This document shows positions 8,830-16,652 of a DNA stretch of 33,023 nucleotides, piece by piece. The position numbers and the translations under genes were made by a program. The notes beneath the pieces are model-generated. The model searched no databases and was not told the DNA's origin. It saw only the letters and a program-made list of their open reading frames with translations. Origin of the DNA: Bacteroidota bacterium. GTDB lineage: Bacteria > Bacteroidota > Bacteroidia > Bacteroidales > FEN-979. The stretch covers positions 1-33,023 of the forward strand of contig JAUZOW010000008.1 of NCBI GenBank assembly GCA_030706225.1, read 5' to 3'. The number at the start of each line of letters is the position of its first letter. The first letter of the stretch is position 1.

Positions 8830-9977
8830 GGGATCAGGATAAGTTTTTTTGCAGTGATGTAATTTCCCGACCGGAGAACGGAAAAATAAGATCCGCGCGG
8901 AAATTCAGTTGCATTCCATTTAATGTTATACGTGCCCGGATCCAGTGTTTTATTCAGGAGTATCACTCTTTTTACACCCATAACATCATAAATTGAAAGT
9001 TCGATAGGGGTTTTGGGATACCTGATTTCCACCGGGATCGTGGTAACATCCGAAAAAGGATTTGGGTATCCGGCAAACAGCATTTCCCCGAAATTTCCCT
9101 GATTCCCGATAATATCATCAGTAGATTGAGGCATTCCGGCATTTACCCAGGCAGTATAGATCAGGCAGGCAAGGGAAAGAGACGCATCCTTGAATAACCG
9201 GATAGTAAAATCTTTTGACTCTCCCCAGAAAGCATTATAATACGCATCGGAACTGGTACTTCCGGTGGCAGCTTTTGCATCTGCATCTGCTTTAAGCAAT
9301 GTATCAAGCCGGTCGTATGAGTAATAAATCCTTGAAAAAATAAAAGCGGTTACATCTGTAACGTACCATGCGTTATCATCCGGGTAAACAATCTGGTCGT
9401 CAAAACGATCGATCAGGTGTGTTTCATATCGTGAGTGCACTCCTGTATTCCCCGAATATTGCCCGTTATAATTACGGGTAATGTGAAGAGGCTGATGGCC
9501 ATCGGCAATATAATGCCCAAGATCTGCTGCAAAAAGAGCTGCTTTGGTAAAATCCTTCCGCTGGAAACAATTTTGCAAAGAATCGTAGGCAGTTACAGCG
9601 GCCCAGGGCAAAATACCATTAGCACTCACAAAGGAATATCCATATGAAGAAACCAGTGAATCATAATTCTGTGGAATAAATCCTGTCTGGTTAAATTCCA
9701 GGTAATTGTCAATGTTTAAAAAATGCTTTTTGGATTCAGAAGGGTCCCATGATTTGCGGTAATCGGCATCGGAAGCGTGTTCTGCCAGGGTAATAGTCCA
9801 TGATGCCTTTAAAAACGACATCTGGGAAGGCAAAGACGCTGGTGCATGTTCATTTATCTTTTTATGTCCGGTATTTCCCCAACTTGATAATAAAAGGGAT
9901 AAAGCAATACAAAGTGGAATAAAAGCAAGTTTACGGAGTTTAAATTTTATCAGATTATTCATTCCAATAATAGCCAT
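8826..9977 (-). CDS. Secreted S1/P1-type zinc nuclease with T9SS type A sorting domain
   Basis: The 383-residue protein has a signal peptide ending 'LSLLLSS' before Trp33. In S1/P1 nucleases the mature N-terminal Trp is a zinc ligand, and 'WGNTGH' fits. Other zinc-site blocks are 'EHASDADYRKSW' (His67, Asp70), 'HFLNID' (His85), 'LGHYIADGHQPLHI' (His155, Asp159, His165) and 'GNTGVHSRYET' (His181, Glu185). Family members cleave single-stranded DNA and RNA and remove 3'-phosphates. The last 80 residues ('GYPNPFSDVTTIPVEI'...'GSYFSVLRSGNYITAKKLIL') form a type A T9SS sorting domain, so the enzyme is probably surface-bound or released. An alternative start lies five codons in (9962). It is the last gene of a three-gene operon, 15 bases behind the SirB1-like gene. 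Confidence 0.88.
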   Translation of the reverse strand: MAIIGMNNLIKFKLRKLAFIPLCIALSLLLSSWGNTGHKKINEHAPASLPSQMSFLKASWTITLAEHASDADYRKSWDPSESKKHFLNIDNYLEFNQTGFIPQNYDSLVSSYGYSFVSANGILPWAAVTAYDSLQNCFQRKDFTKAALFAADLGHYIADGHQPLHITRNYNGQYSGNTGVHSRYETHLIDRFDDQIVYPDDNAWYVTDVTAFIFSRIYYSYDRLDTLLKADADAKAATGSTSSDAYYNAFWGESKDFTIRLFKDASLSLACLIYTAWVNAGMPQSTDDIIGNQGNFGEMLFAGYPNPFSDVTTIPVEIRYPKTPIELSIYDVMGVKRVILLNKTLDPGTYNIKWNATEFPRGSYFSVLRSGNYITAKKLILIP

Positions 9978-9992
9978 TAAAAGATTACAAAA

Positions 9993-10889
9993 TCACAGAA
10001 TATCCTCGTCTTCCCCTTTGGGAGTCAAAACATGAAGGATTCTTTTAATAGAATCCATTTTCCCCTGATCTCCCTGCTGGGTATAAGAAACGATCAGTCC
10101 CTTGAACCAGCGTCGTATAATATCAATATTTGAACAGGGCATAAAATATGATGGATCCAATTTCATTTTGAGCTGATAAATAAAAAGCTCGATTTCCCTT
10201 CTTGTGAAAATATTCCCTTTATTGAAAGGATCGATGTAAAACAGGACATCCTCCCCGGAAGGTATTGCAGTGGTCAGTCCGGAAGTATATGCCAGTATAA
10301 AATGCTGAGGCAGGTTAACCCCGTATACAGGAATCTTCAGTTTCTGGGCAATAATAATATAAAGCATCCCAAGTGTGAGGGCATTTCCCTGATGACTTTC
10401 CAGCAAGGTATTCAGATAAAAATTCCCGGGAGAAAACGGATTAACCTTATTGGACTCAAACCCTTTTATCTTGTAAAGAATATGATTGAGAACTTTAATA
10501 TTCTCAAGGGCCGTAAGGTTATCGTTCAATTCCAGCCAGGCGTCCAACTTCATTTGCTCAATATCGATAACGAGCTTCCCTTCATCCAGAGAAGGATAAT
10601 GGATCCGGCTGGCAAGTAAATACCCTTTCAGGAGATCGGAGGAAGAAGTTTCCATCCAGATCCGGAATTCACGGGATAATTCATCTTCCCGGATATCCTG
10701 CATTATTTCAAGTGCCCTTTCCCGGATCAGGGAATCCATAGTCTCGAAAGTGGTTTTTTCAAGTACAGGAATAGCTTCAGCACCGTAAGAAAAGATCCGG
10801 ATTTTGATACGTGAAAAAACCTCTTCATCCGGCTCATCCAGCAGGCTGATCAATGCAAGTAGTTGATTTTTATCAGAAATCTGTTCCAT
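9993..10889 (-). CDS. SirB1 family protein (transglutaminase-like fold)
   Basis: The 298-residue cytoplasmic protein has no signal peptide. The central region 'FYLNTLLESHQGNALTLGMLYIIIAQKLKIPVYGVNLPQHFILAY' (about residues 157-201) and 'LFYIDPFNKGNIFTRREIELFI' match the SirB1/Transglut_core2 family, including the VNLPxHF and DPF blocks. The N-terminal 100 residues are helical and HEAT-like. Function is unknown for the family; the catalytic Cys of true transglutaminases is not evident. It sits between the nucleoside phosphorylase (12-base gap) and the S1/P1 nuclease (15-base gap), so the three are probably one transcript. Nothing in the sequence ties it mechanistically to nucleic-acid use. Confidence 0.8.
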   Translation of the reverse strand: MEQISDKNQLLALISLLDEPDEEVFSRIKIRIFSYGAEAIPVLEKTTFETMDSLIRERALEIMQDIREDELSREFRIWMETSSSDLLKGYLLASRIHYPSLDEGKLVIDIEQMKLDAWLELNDNLTALENIKVLNHILYKIKGFESNKVNPFSPGNFYLNTLLESHQGNALTLGMLYIIIAQKLKIPVYGVNLPQHFILAYTSGLTTAIPSGEDVLFYIDPFNKGNIFTRREIELFIYQLKMKLDPSYFMPCSNIDIIRRWFKGLIVSYTQQGDQGKMDSIKRILHVLTPKGEDEDIL

Positions 10890-10901
10890 AATCCCTGAGA
10901 A

Positions 10902-11777
10902 TTAATCAGGAGTTAATTTTCCCAGAACATATTCAATCAGCTTTTGTATGGCCTCATTGTGATTTCTGGAATATTCATGAGTTGCACGGTTTGCAAGCAA
11001 AACGCAAACCGTCACTGCACGATGCCCGAGCAAACGGCTTAAGCCATAAAGAGCAGAAGTTTCCATTTCGAAATTAGTAATTCTCCATCCTTCATGCTGG
11101 AATTTGCGGATCTTTTCAAACAACTTCGGATCCGACTGAGCAAGCCTGAGACTTCTTCCCTGGGGAGCATAAAACCCGGGAGTGGTCGCGGTAATCCCTT
11201 TCAATGGAATATCTGCGAATATATTCAATAACTCTTCCGATCCTTTGACAATGTATGGACGGGAAAGAAGAGGATTCCATCCTGCGTGTTTCAGGAATGC
11301 TTCCTCCATGTTGGCTTCAAACATTTCGGATGGAGAGTGATAGAAATGAATGAGGTTATCAAAACCCAGTCCAAAGGAAGAAAGGACAAGGGAATGGATG
11401 GGCATATCGGCATGAATCGCTCCGGAAGTACCTACTCTGATAATTTTCAGCGAACGCCGGTCAGACTTTGGTTGCCGGGAGTTAAAATCGATATTAGCCA
11501 ATGCATCCAACTCATTCATGACAATATCCATGTTATCGGTGCCAATACCGGTGGAAAGGACTGTTATTCGTTTTCCTTTGCACATACCGGTGCATGATAC
11601 AAATTCACGATTTGCAGATGTAAATTCGATACTGTCAAAATGATGATAAACCTCAGGTACGCGGCCCGGGTCACCTACAATGATGATGGTATTAGCTAAC
11701 TGATCCGGATGAAGTTTCAAATGAAAGATCGAACCATCCGGGTTGATCATCAAATCCGTTTCAGAGATTGTAGCCAT
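10902..11777 (-). CDS. Nucleoside phosphorylase (uridine phosphorylase / PNP family)
   Basis: The 291-residue protein matches the PNP_UDP_1 family: phosphate-binding 'GDPGRVPEVY', 'VLSTGIGTDNMDIVMNELDAL', 'IRVGTSGAI', and the ribose-binding 'NFEMETSALYGLSRLLGHRAVTVCVLLANR'. The pattern is closest to uridine phosphorylase, but purine nucleosides cannot be excluded. It splits nucleosides with phosphate into base and (deoxy)ribose-1-phosphate. The track extends the ORF 37 codons upstream into cinA; the ATG at 11777 ('MATISETDL') is preferred because it lies just downstream of a TATTTTTG -7 motif. It heads an operon with the SirB1-like and S1/P1 nuclease genes, suggesting salvage of extracellular nucleic acid. 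Confidence 0.9.
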   Translation of the reverse strand: MATISETDLMINPDGSIFHLKLHPDQLANTIIIVGDPGRVPEVYHHFDSIEFTSANREFVSCTGMCKGKRITVLSTGIGTDNMDIVMNELDALANIDFNSRQPKSDRRSLKIIRVGTSGAIHADMPIHSLVLSSFGLGFDNLIHFYHSPSEMFEANMEEAFLKHAGWNPLLSRPYIVKGSEELLNIFADIPLKGITATTPGFYAPQGRSLRLAQSDPKLFEKIRKFQHEGWRITNFEMETSALYGLSRLLGHRAVTVCVLLANRATHEYSRNHNEAIQKLIEYVLGKLTPD

Positions 11778-11793
11778 ACTAAAGTTATATGTA

Positions 11794-11801
11794 CAAAAAT
11801 A
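11794..11801 (-). promoter_or_regulatory. -7 element of the phosphorylase-nuclease operon
   Basis: The minus strand reads TATTTTTG (TAnnTTTG), 16 bases before the ATG at 11777. The -33 element is poor (ATTT about 20 bases upstream). Confidence 0.5.
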
Positions 11802-11828
11802 CGAATAATCGCATTGATTTGAAATGCT

Positions 11829-11836
11829 TATTTTTG
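11829..11836 (+). promoter_or_regulatory. -7 element of cinA
   Basis: TATTTTTG fits TAnnTTTG and ends 4 bases before the cinA ATG, so the transcript would have almost no leader. No -33 TTTG at the standard spacing. It is divergent from the identical minus-strand motif at 11794. Confidence 0.45.
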
Positions 11837-11840
11837 TTGC

Positions 11841-13097
11841 ATGGATGCAGAAATTATTAATATTGGCGATGAATTGCTTATCGGGCAAGTCATAAATACA
11901 AATGCTTCATGGATGTCAGAGCAACTTAACCTTGCCGGATTCGGGGTTAGTCGCGTGACGGTAATCCCTGATTCAGAAAAAGCCATCATCGAATCGCTGA
12001 AAGAAGCGGAAAACAGAACAGAGATCATCCTTATCACAGGAGGGCTTGGACCCACAAAGGATGATCTGACAAAGAAAGTGCTTTGCGAATACTTCAACAC
12101 GCGTCTAATTTTTCATGAACCCACTTTACGGGATATTCAGAGCTTATTTGATACCCGGGGATATAATGTCACTCTTTTAAATCGAACGCAGGCTGAGATT
12201 CCGGAAATGTGTACTCCTATTCCCAATACATTCGGAACTGCTCCCGGAATGTGGTTTGAAAAGGGGAAAGGAGGTAAGACCATTGTTTTTATCAGCATGC
12301 CCGGCGTTCCTCATGAAATGAAAGCCATGTTTACCGCGTGGGTAATTCCGCATTTGAAAGAAAAGTTCATTTCACAGGTGATTTTTCACAAAACAATCCT
12401 TACCCAGGGCGTCGGAGAATCTTTTCTTTCCGATATGTTGGAAGACTGGGAAACGCACCTTCCAGAATGCATTTCGCTTGCGTATCTGCCTCAACCCGGT
12501 ATCGTTCGGCTTCGTATGACAGCAAGAGGCGAAAACAGGGAAGAATTGAGAAAGATAGTTGACAATGAAGAGCAAAAGCTGAATAAAATCATTCCTCAAT
12601 ATATTTTCGGGTACGATAATGATTCATTGGAAGATATAGTTGGAAAGCTCCTTGCAGAAAGAGGGCTGACGGTTTCTACGGCGGAAAGTTGTACCGGAGG
12701 CTATATTGCTCATTTGATCACACGTATCCCGGGAAGTTCGCGCTATTTCAAAGGAAGTGTCGTCGCATATGCCAACGAAACTAAAATGAATATTCTGGGA
12801 GTAAAAGAAGGTGATCTTGGCCGGTACGGCGCTGTCAGTGAACAGGTCGTCATTGAAATGGCAGAAGGTGCCCGGAAGAAAATGAAAACCGATTATGTCA
12901 TCGCAACTTCCGGAATTGCAGGACCGGATGGGGGTACAAAGGAAAAACCTGTCGGAACTGCCTGGATTGCCATAGCAACACCGGGAAAAACTCTTTCAGG
13001 CCATTTTATGATGGGAGAAGAACGTGAAAGAAATATCCGGAAAACAGCTTTACAGGCTTTAAATATGCTTCGGAAAGCCATCCTTGGAATTGAATAA
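11841..13097 (+). CDS. cinA: CinA: MoCF-like domain fused to nicotinamide-nucleotide amidase
   Basis: The 418-residue protein has the full two-domain CinA form. Residues 1-170 are the molybdopterin-binding-like (COG1058) domain with 'IINIGDELLIGQVINTNASWMS' and 'ILITGGLGPTKDDLTK'. Residues about 255-415 are the PncC-type NMN deamidase domain with 'STAESCTGGYIAHLITRIPGSSRYFKGSVVAYAN', 'GAVSEQV' and 'ATSGIAGPDGGTKEKPVGTAWIAI'. The protein recycles pyridine nucleotides: the C-terminal domain turns NMN into nicotinic acid mononucleotide and the N-terminal domain has ADP-ribose pyrophosphatase activity in studied members. Despite the name, a direct role in competence is not implied. It is followed by rpmB with a separate promoter. 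Confidence 0.95.
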   Translation: MDAEIINIGDELLIGQVINTNASWMSEQLNLAGFGVSRVTVIPDSEKAIIESLKEAENRTEIILITGGLGPTKDDLTKKVLCEYFNTRLIFHEPTLRDIQSLFDTRGYNVTLLNRTQAEIPEMCTPIPNTFGTAPGMWFEKGKGGKTIVFISMPGVPHEMKAMFTAWVIPHLKEKFISQVIFHKTILTQGVGESFLSDMLEDWETHLPECISLAYLPQPGIVRLRMTARGENREELRKIVDNEEQKLNKIIPQYIFGYDNDSLEDIVGKLLAERGLTVSTAESCTGGYIAHLITRIPGSSRYFKGSVVAYANETKMNILGVKEGDLGRYGAVSEQVVIEMAEGARKKMKTDYVIATSGIAGPDGGTKEKPVGTAWIAIATPGKTLSGHFMMGEERERNIRKTALQALNMLRKAILGIE

Positions 13098-13119
13098 AGA
13101 TATTTTTTTCCAAAAATCA

Positions 13120-13150
13120 TTTGCTTATACAGAAAAATTTCCGATCTTTG
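13120..13150 (+). promoter_or_regulatory. rpmB promoter (-33/-7)
   Basis: TTTG at 13120-13123 and GATCTTTG at 13143-13150 (one mismatch to TAnnTTTG) are separated by 19 bases, the Bacteroidota spacing. They leave a leader of about 30 bases before the rpmB ATG. Confidence 0.55.
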
Positions 13151-13184
13151 CACTCCATTTTTAAAAGATTAAAACCGAATCGCT

Positions 13185-13424
13185 ATGTCTAAAGTTTGTG
13201 AGATCACCGGAAAAACAGCAATCGTTGGAAATCACGTATCGCATTCAAATATAAAGACAAAGAGGAAATTTTATCCAAACCTCCAGACCAAGCGTTTCTT
13301 TATTCCTGAAGAAAACCGTTACATAACTTTAAAGGTTTCCGCACAGGGATTAAGAACTATCAATAAAAAGGGGATTTCTGAATGCCTCAAAGAGGCAAGG
13401 GAAAAAGGTTATCTGAAAAAATAA
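13185..13424 (+). CDS. rpmB: 50S ribosomal protein L28
   Basis: The 79-residue basic protein has the L28 signature: 'MSKVCEITGKTAIVGNHVSHSNIKTKRKFYPNLQTKRFFIPEENRYITLKVSAQGLRTINKKG' in family order. It is a component of the large ribosomal subunit. A promoter lies upstream and a strong hairpin terminator 22 bases after the stop, so it is a single-gene unit. In many Bacteroidota rpmB is followed by rpmG and a DUF4295 gene; neither is present here. Confidence 0.97.
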   Translation: MSKVCEITGKTAIVGNHVSHSNIKTKRKFYPNLQTKRFFIPEENRYITLKVSAQGLRTINKKGISECLKEAREKGYLKK

Positions 13425-13446
13425 GATGATTTTGGGTATTAAAAAA

Positions 13447-13474
13447 GGCTGTCTGAAAAGACAGCTTTTTTTTT
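13447..13474 (+). terminator. Rho-independent terminator of rpmB
   Basis: GCTGTCT-GAAA-AGACAGC stem with a GAAA tetraloop followed by nine T. A preceding A-run could make it work on both strands, though no minus-strand gene ends here. Confidence 0.92.
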
Positions 13475-13552
13475 AAAAAAAAGGAAGAAATAAAAAGAAG
13501 GCCAGACCGTTTTTCTTAGTAATTTAGAAGATTAAAGACAACCTGTAATAAT

Positions 13553-14212
13553 ATGGTCCGAATAAAAGAAATTGTTCTTTTCTTTTTTGTACCATTTCTC
13601 TTTTATCCGGTCGCCTCTGCCTGTCAGAACACAGATAAAGAGTTGGTCCAATTTTCGGGTATTACCATCACAGCCGACAGCCTCAATCCAGTTCCTTTTA
13701 CCAAAATCAATATCAAGGGCACTCATAAAGCAGTGACCAGCGACCTTACAGGGTATTTTTCATTCGTCGCCCATAAAAAAGATACGATCCTGTTTCTGGC
13801 TATCGGTTTTAAGCCTGCTTCATTCATTATTCCTGATACCATAACAAAAAACAGGTATTCACTGATTCAAATGATGACAGCCGACACCATTACCCTAACT
13901 CCAGCGATCATTCTCCCCTGGCCTACTCTTGAAGAATTCAAACAGGCATTTATAAATACAAAGATTCCTGAAGATGATCTTGCCCGTGCCAGAAAAAATC
14001 TTGACATAAATGCCATTCGGATTCAAGCTGAAAATACCCCCTGGGATGGACCCACAAATTATGCCAATTATATTGAAAACCAGACCAGTAAATTATATTA
14101 TTACGGTCAGCAACAACCGTTTCAGATCTTAAATCCATTTGCCTGGGCGCAGTTTATAAAAGCCTGGAAAGAAGGTAAATTCAAACGGAAACAATCTACA
14201 ACCAACGAATGA
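13553..14212 (+). CDS. Secreted protein with CarboxypepD_reg-like domain
   Basis: The 219-residue protein has a signal peptide ('EIVLFFFVPFLFYPVASACQ') whose 'ASAC' could be a lipobox or an ordinary cleavage site. Residues about 32-110 resemble the carboxypeptidase regulatory-like beta-sandwich found at the N-termini of TonB-dependent receptors ('GITITADSLNPVPFTKINIKGT', 'TSDLTGYFSFVAHKKDTILFLAIGFKPA'). The C-terminal half is a conserved-looking helical tail ('NPFAWAQFIKAWKEGKFKRK'). The exact function is unknown. A TonB-dependent receptor follows 10 bases downstream, so the pair is almost certainly co-transcribed and this protein may be an accessory of that receptor. Confidence 0.8.
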   Translation: MVRIKEIVLFFFVPFLFYPVASACQNTDKELVQFSGITITADSLNPVPFTKINIKGTHKAVTSDLTGYFSFVAHKKDTILFLAIGFKPASFIIPDTITKNRYSLIQMMTADTITLTPAIILPWPTLEEFKQAFINTKIPEDDLARARKNLDINAIRIQAENTPWDGPTNYANYIENQTSKLYYYGQQQPFQILNPFAWAQFIKAWKEGKFKRKQSTTNE

Positions 14213-14222
14213 CCCTGTACCT

Positions 14223-16649
14223 GTGAAGAAACTTTTTCTGATTGGTATTTTTATACTAAGTTCTATTGTAAACGCTTTTCCGCAACAAACAGCGACCATC
14301 TTCGGTAAGATAACCGGTGAGGAAAGAAAACCTATTCCAAATGCCAATATCATTATCGACGGGCATCCGGGAGGCACTGCCTCTGCAAAAGATGGATCCT
14401 ACCAGATTCTGGTTCCCGCCGGAAAAAAAATAACACTACTCATTTCCTTTATAGGATATGAAACACAGAAGCTTGAAGTGCTTCTTAAATCCGGTGAACT
14501 GAAAGAATATAACATCTATCTTCCTCCTTTAGCTACTCAACTTGAATCCATTGAGGTAAAAGACCAGCAAATCCATACACAGTCATTTTCCAGACTGAAT
14601 CCTAAAGCCGTAACCCTGATCCCGACAATGAATGCCAGTATTGAAGATCTGGTGAAGACATTACCCGGAGTCGCTTCCCGGAATGAACTCAGCTCCACCT
14701 ATTCTGTAAGAGGTGGCAATTATGATGAAAACCTGGTTTTTGTGAATGATATTGAGATCTACCGGCCTTTTCTGGTTAGAGCAGGCCAGCAGGAAGGAAT
14801 GAGCTTTCTGAACCCAGACCTGGTTTCCGGTATTTCCTTCTCTGCTGGAGGTTTCGATGCACGTTACGGCGATAAGATGTCATCGGTTCTGGATATCCGC
14901 TATAAAAAACCAACTTCCTTTGCCGGCTCTTTTGATCTAAGCCTTCTTGGAGCCAATGGCCATCTGGAAGGTAAAATCGGTCGGAAATTTTCCTATCTGA
15001 CAGGTATCCGCTATAAGTCCAATTCATATTTTCTGAAAGGCCTTGATACAAAAGGAAACTATAAACCCAGATATTTCGATTTCCAGTCACTTTTTAACTA
15101 TGAGGTAAGCAAAAAATTTGAAATTTCTCTGATGGGGACTTATTCAAATAATTCTTTCAAACTTGTTCCCGAAACGAGAGAAACCAGCTTTGGAACACTG
15201 GATGAAGCGTATAAGATCAAAATGTATTTCGACGGGCAGGAAGTGGATAAATATCAGAACTGGTTAGGAGCACTGACTCTTCAGTATAAACCGACGGAAG
15301 ACATCCGGCTTAAGCTGATATCCTCAGTTTTCCAGACCTTTGAAAGTGAAACCTATGATATTTCAGCAGAATACTGGATTGGCAAACTGGAAGCTTTTCA
15401 AAATTATAACGAATACGGACAAGGCAGCGAAGAATTGGGAGTCGGAGCTTATATTGATCATGCCCGGAACTACCTGAACGGTACTGTTGCCGATATTGAA
15501 CACCTGGGAAGCTGGAATAAAGGGAACAGCCAGATGATGTGGGGAATTGGTTATCGACATGAATTCTTCAGATATAAAATGAATGAATGGCAGCTTACGG
15601 ATTCTGCAGGTTATTCGCTTCCTCATGAAACAGATTCAGTAGGGGGTTCCCATCCACCTCACAATGCATTCACTATCCCTGATTTTATACAATGCGATAA
15701 TTCAACAGGACTTAATAAGCTTTCAGCATTCCTTCAGGAAACATGGACCTTCAAGAAAGGGCGGAATGATATTTCTCTTTCTGCCGGTTTGCGGACAATC
15801 TACGATGACCTGAACGGTCAATTCCTTGCCAATCCGCGGGCAACCTTATCTATTAAGCCTCACTGGAAAAAAGAAGTTGTTTTCCGGTTTTCAGGTGGAT
15901 ACTATTCACAGCCGCCCTCCTTCCGGGAACTTACAGATCTTAACGGAAATATTATTTCTTCGCTGAAAGCACAAACCGCTTTTCATGCCGTTGCCGGAAC
16001 AGATCTTTATTTCGACGGCTGGGGAAGACCGTTCAAATTTGTTACGGAAATATATTATAAATATATGACCCACCTGATCCCTTATGAAATCGACAACCTG
16101 GAAATCCGTTATTACGGGAATAATAATTCCTTCGGATATGCAGCAGGAATCGATTTCCGGATCAACGGCGAATTTGTAAAGGGAGCTGAATCCTGGGCAA
16201 GCCTGTCATTTATGAAAACGGAAGAAAATATTGACGGATACTGGGTTCCGCGGCCTACCGACCAGCGGGTAAACCTGTGTATCTTCTTCCAGGATTATGT
16301 TCCGGATTTCCCCAGCTGGCGGGTAAATCTTACGCTGTTTTATGGCACCGGTCTGCCTTTCGGAGCTCCGGGATCGCCTAAGAAAGATCAAACGCTGAGA
16401 ATTCCTGATTACCGGCGTGTGGATATCGGATTGTCAAAACAGATTATCGGCGATCAAACCTTTTTCTCCCAGAAGAATCCATTACGGGCATTTCATTCCA
16501 TGTGGCTTGCCATGGAGGTATTCAATCTTCTCCAAATCAGCAATACCGTATCTTATCAGTGGGTGACTGATATCAACGGTCAACAGTACGCGGTGCCAAA
16601 TTATCTGACACCGCGACTGTTCAACCTTAAATTAATTGCAAATTTCTGA
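14223..16649 (+). CDS. TonB-dependent receptor with N-terminal CarboxypepD_reg-like domain (1)
   Basis: The 808-residue outer-membrane protein begins at GTG 14223 with the signal peptide 'LFLIGIFILSSIVNAFPQQ'. Residues about 24-105 are a CarboxypepD_reg-like domain ('IFGKITGEERKPIPNANIII'). Residues about 135-235 are the plug ('IEDLVKTLPGVASRNELSSTYSVRGGNYDENLVFVNDIEIYRPF', 'SAGGFDARYGDKMSSVLDI'). The remainder is the beta-barrel, ending 'FNLKLIANF' with the terminal Phe typical of outer-membrane barrels. It should import or bind a substrate using TonB/ExbBD energy; the substrate is unknown and no SusD partner is present. It converges tail to tail with rocD, three bases apart, with no hairpin between. 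Confidence 0.92.
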   Translation: MKKLFLIGIFILSSIVNAFPQQTATIFGKITGEERKPIPNANIIIDGHPGGTASAKDGSYQILVPAGKKITLLISFIGYETQKLEVLLKSGELKEYNIYLPPLATQLESIEVKDQQIHTQSFSRLNPKAVTLIPTMNASIEDLVKTLPGVASRNELSSTYSVRGGNYDENLVFVNDIEIYRPFLVRAGQQEGMSFLNPDLVSGISFSAGGFDARYGDKMSSVLDIRYKKPTSFAGSFDLSLLGANGHLEGKIGRKFSYLTGIRYKSNSYFLKGLDTKGNYKPRYFDFQSLFNYEVSKKFEISLMGTYSNNSFKLVPETRETSFGTLDEAYKIKMYFDGQEVDKYQNWLGALTLQYKPTEDIRLKLISSVFQTFESETYDISAEYWIGKLEAFQNYNEYGQGSEELGVGAYIDHARNYLNGTVADIEHLGSWNKGNSQMMWGIGYRHEFFRYKMNEWQLTDSAGYSLPHETDSVGGSHPPHNAFTIPDFIQCDNSTGLNKLSAFLQETWTFKKGRNDISLSAGLRTIYDDLNGQFLANPRATLSIKPHWKKEVVFRFSGGYYSQPPSFRELTDLNGNIISSLKAQTAFHAVAGTDLYFDGWGRPFKFVTEIYYKYMTHLIPYEIDNLEIRYYGNNNSFGYAAGIDFRINGEFVKGAESWASLSFMKTEENIDGYWVPRPTDQRVNLCIFFQDYVPDFPSWRVNLTLFYGTGLPFGAPGSPKKDQTLRIPDYRRVDIGLSKQIIGDQTFFSQKNPLRAFHSMWLAMEVFNLLQISNTVSYQWVTDINGQQYAVPNYLTPRLFNLKLIANF

Positions 16650-16652
16650 GAA

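Noticed and set aside
11778-11888. N-terminal 37-residue extension of the nucleoside phosphorylase
   Set aside because: It would overlap the cinA start and cross the -7 box; the internal ATG at 11777 gives the expected family N-terminus.
13441-13500. A-rich tract as a possible simple repeat or attachment site
   Set aside because: It is the flank of the rpmB terminator plus ordinary AT-rich intergenic sequence; there is no duplicated copy or integrase nearby.
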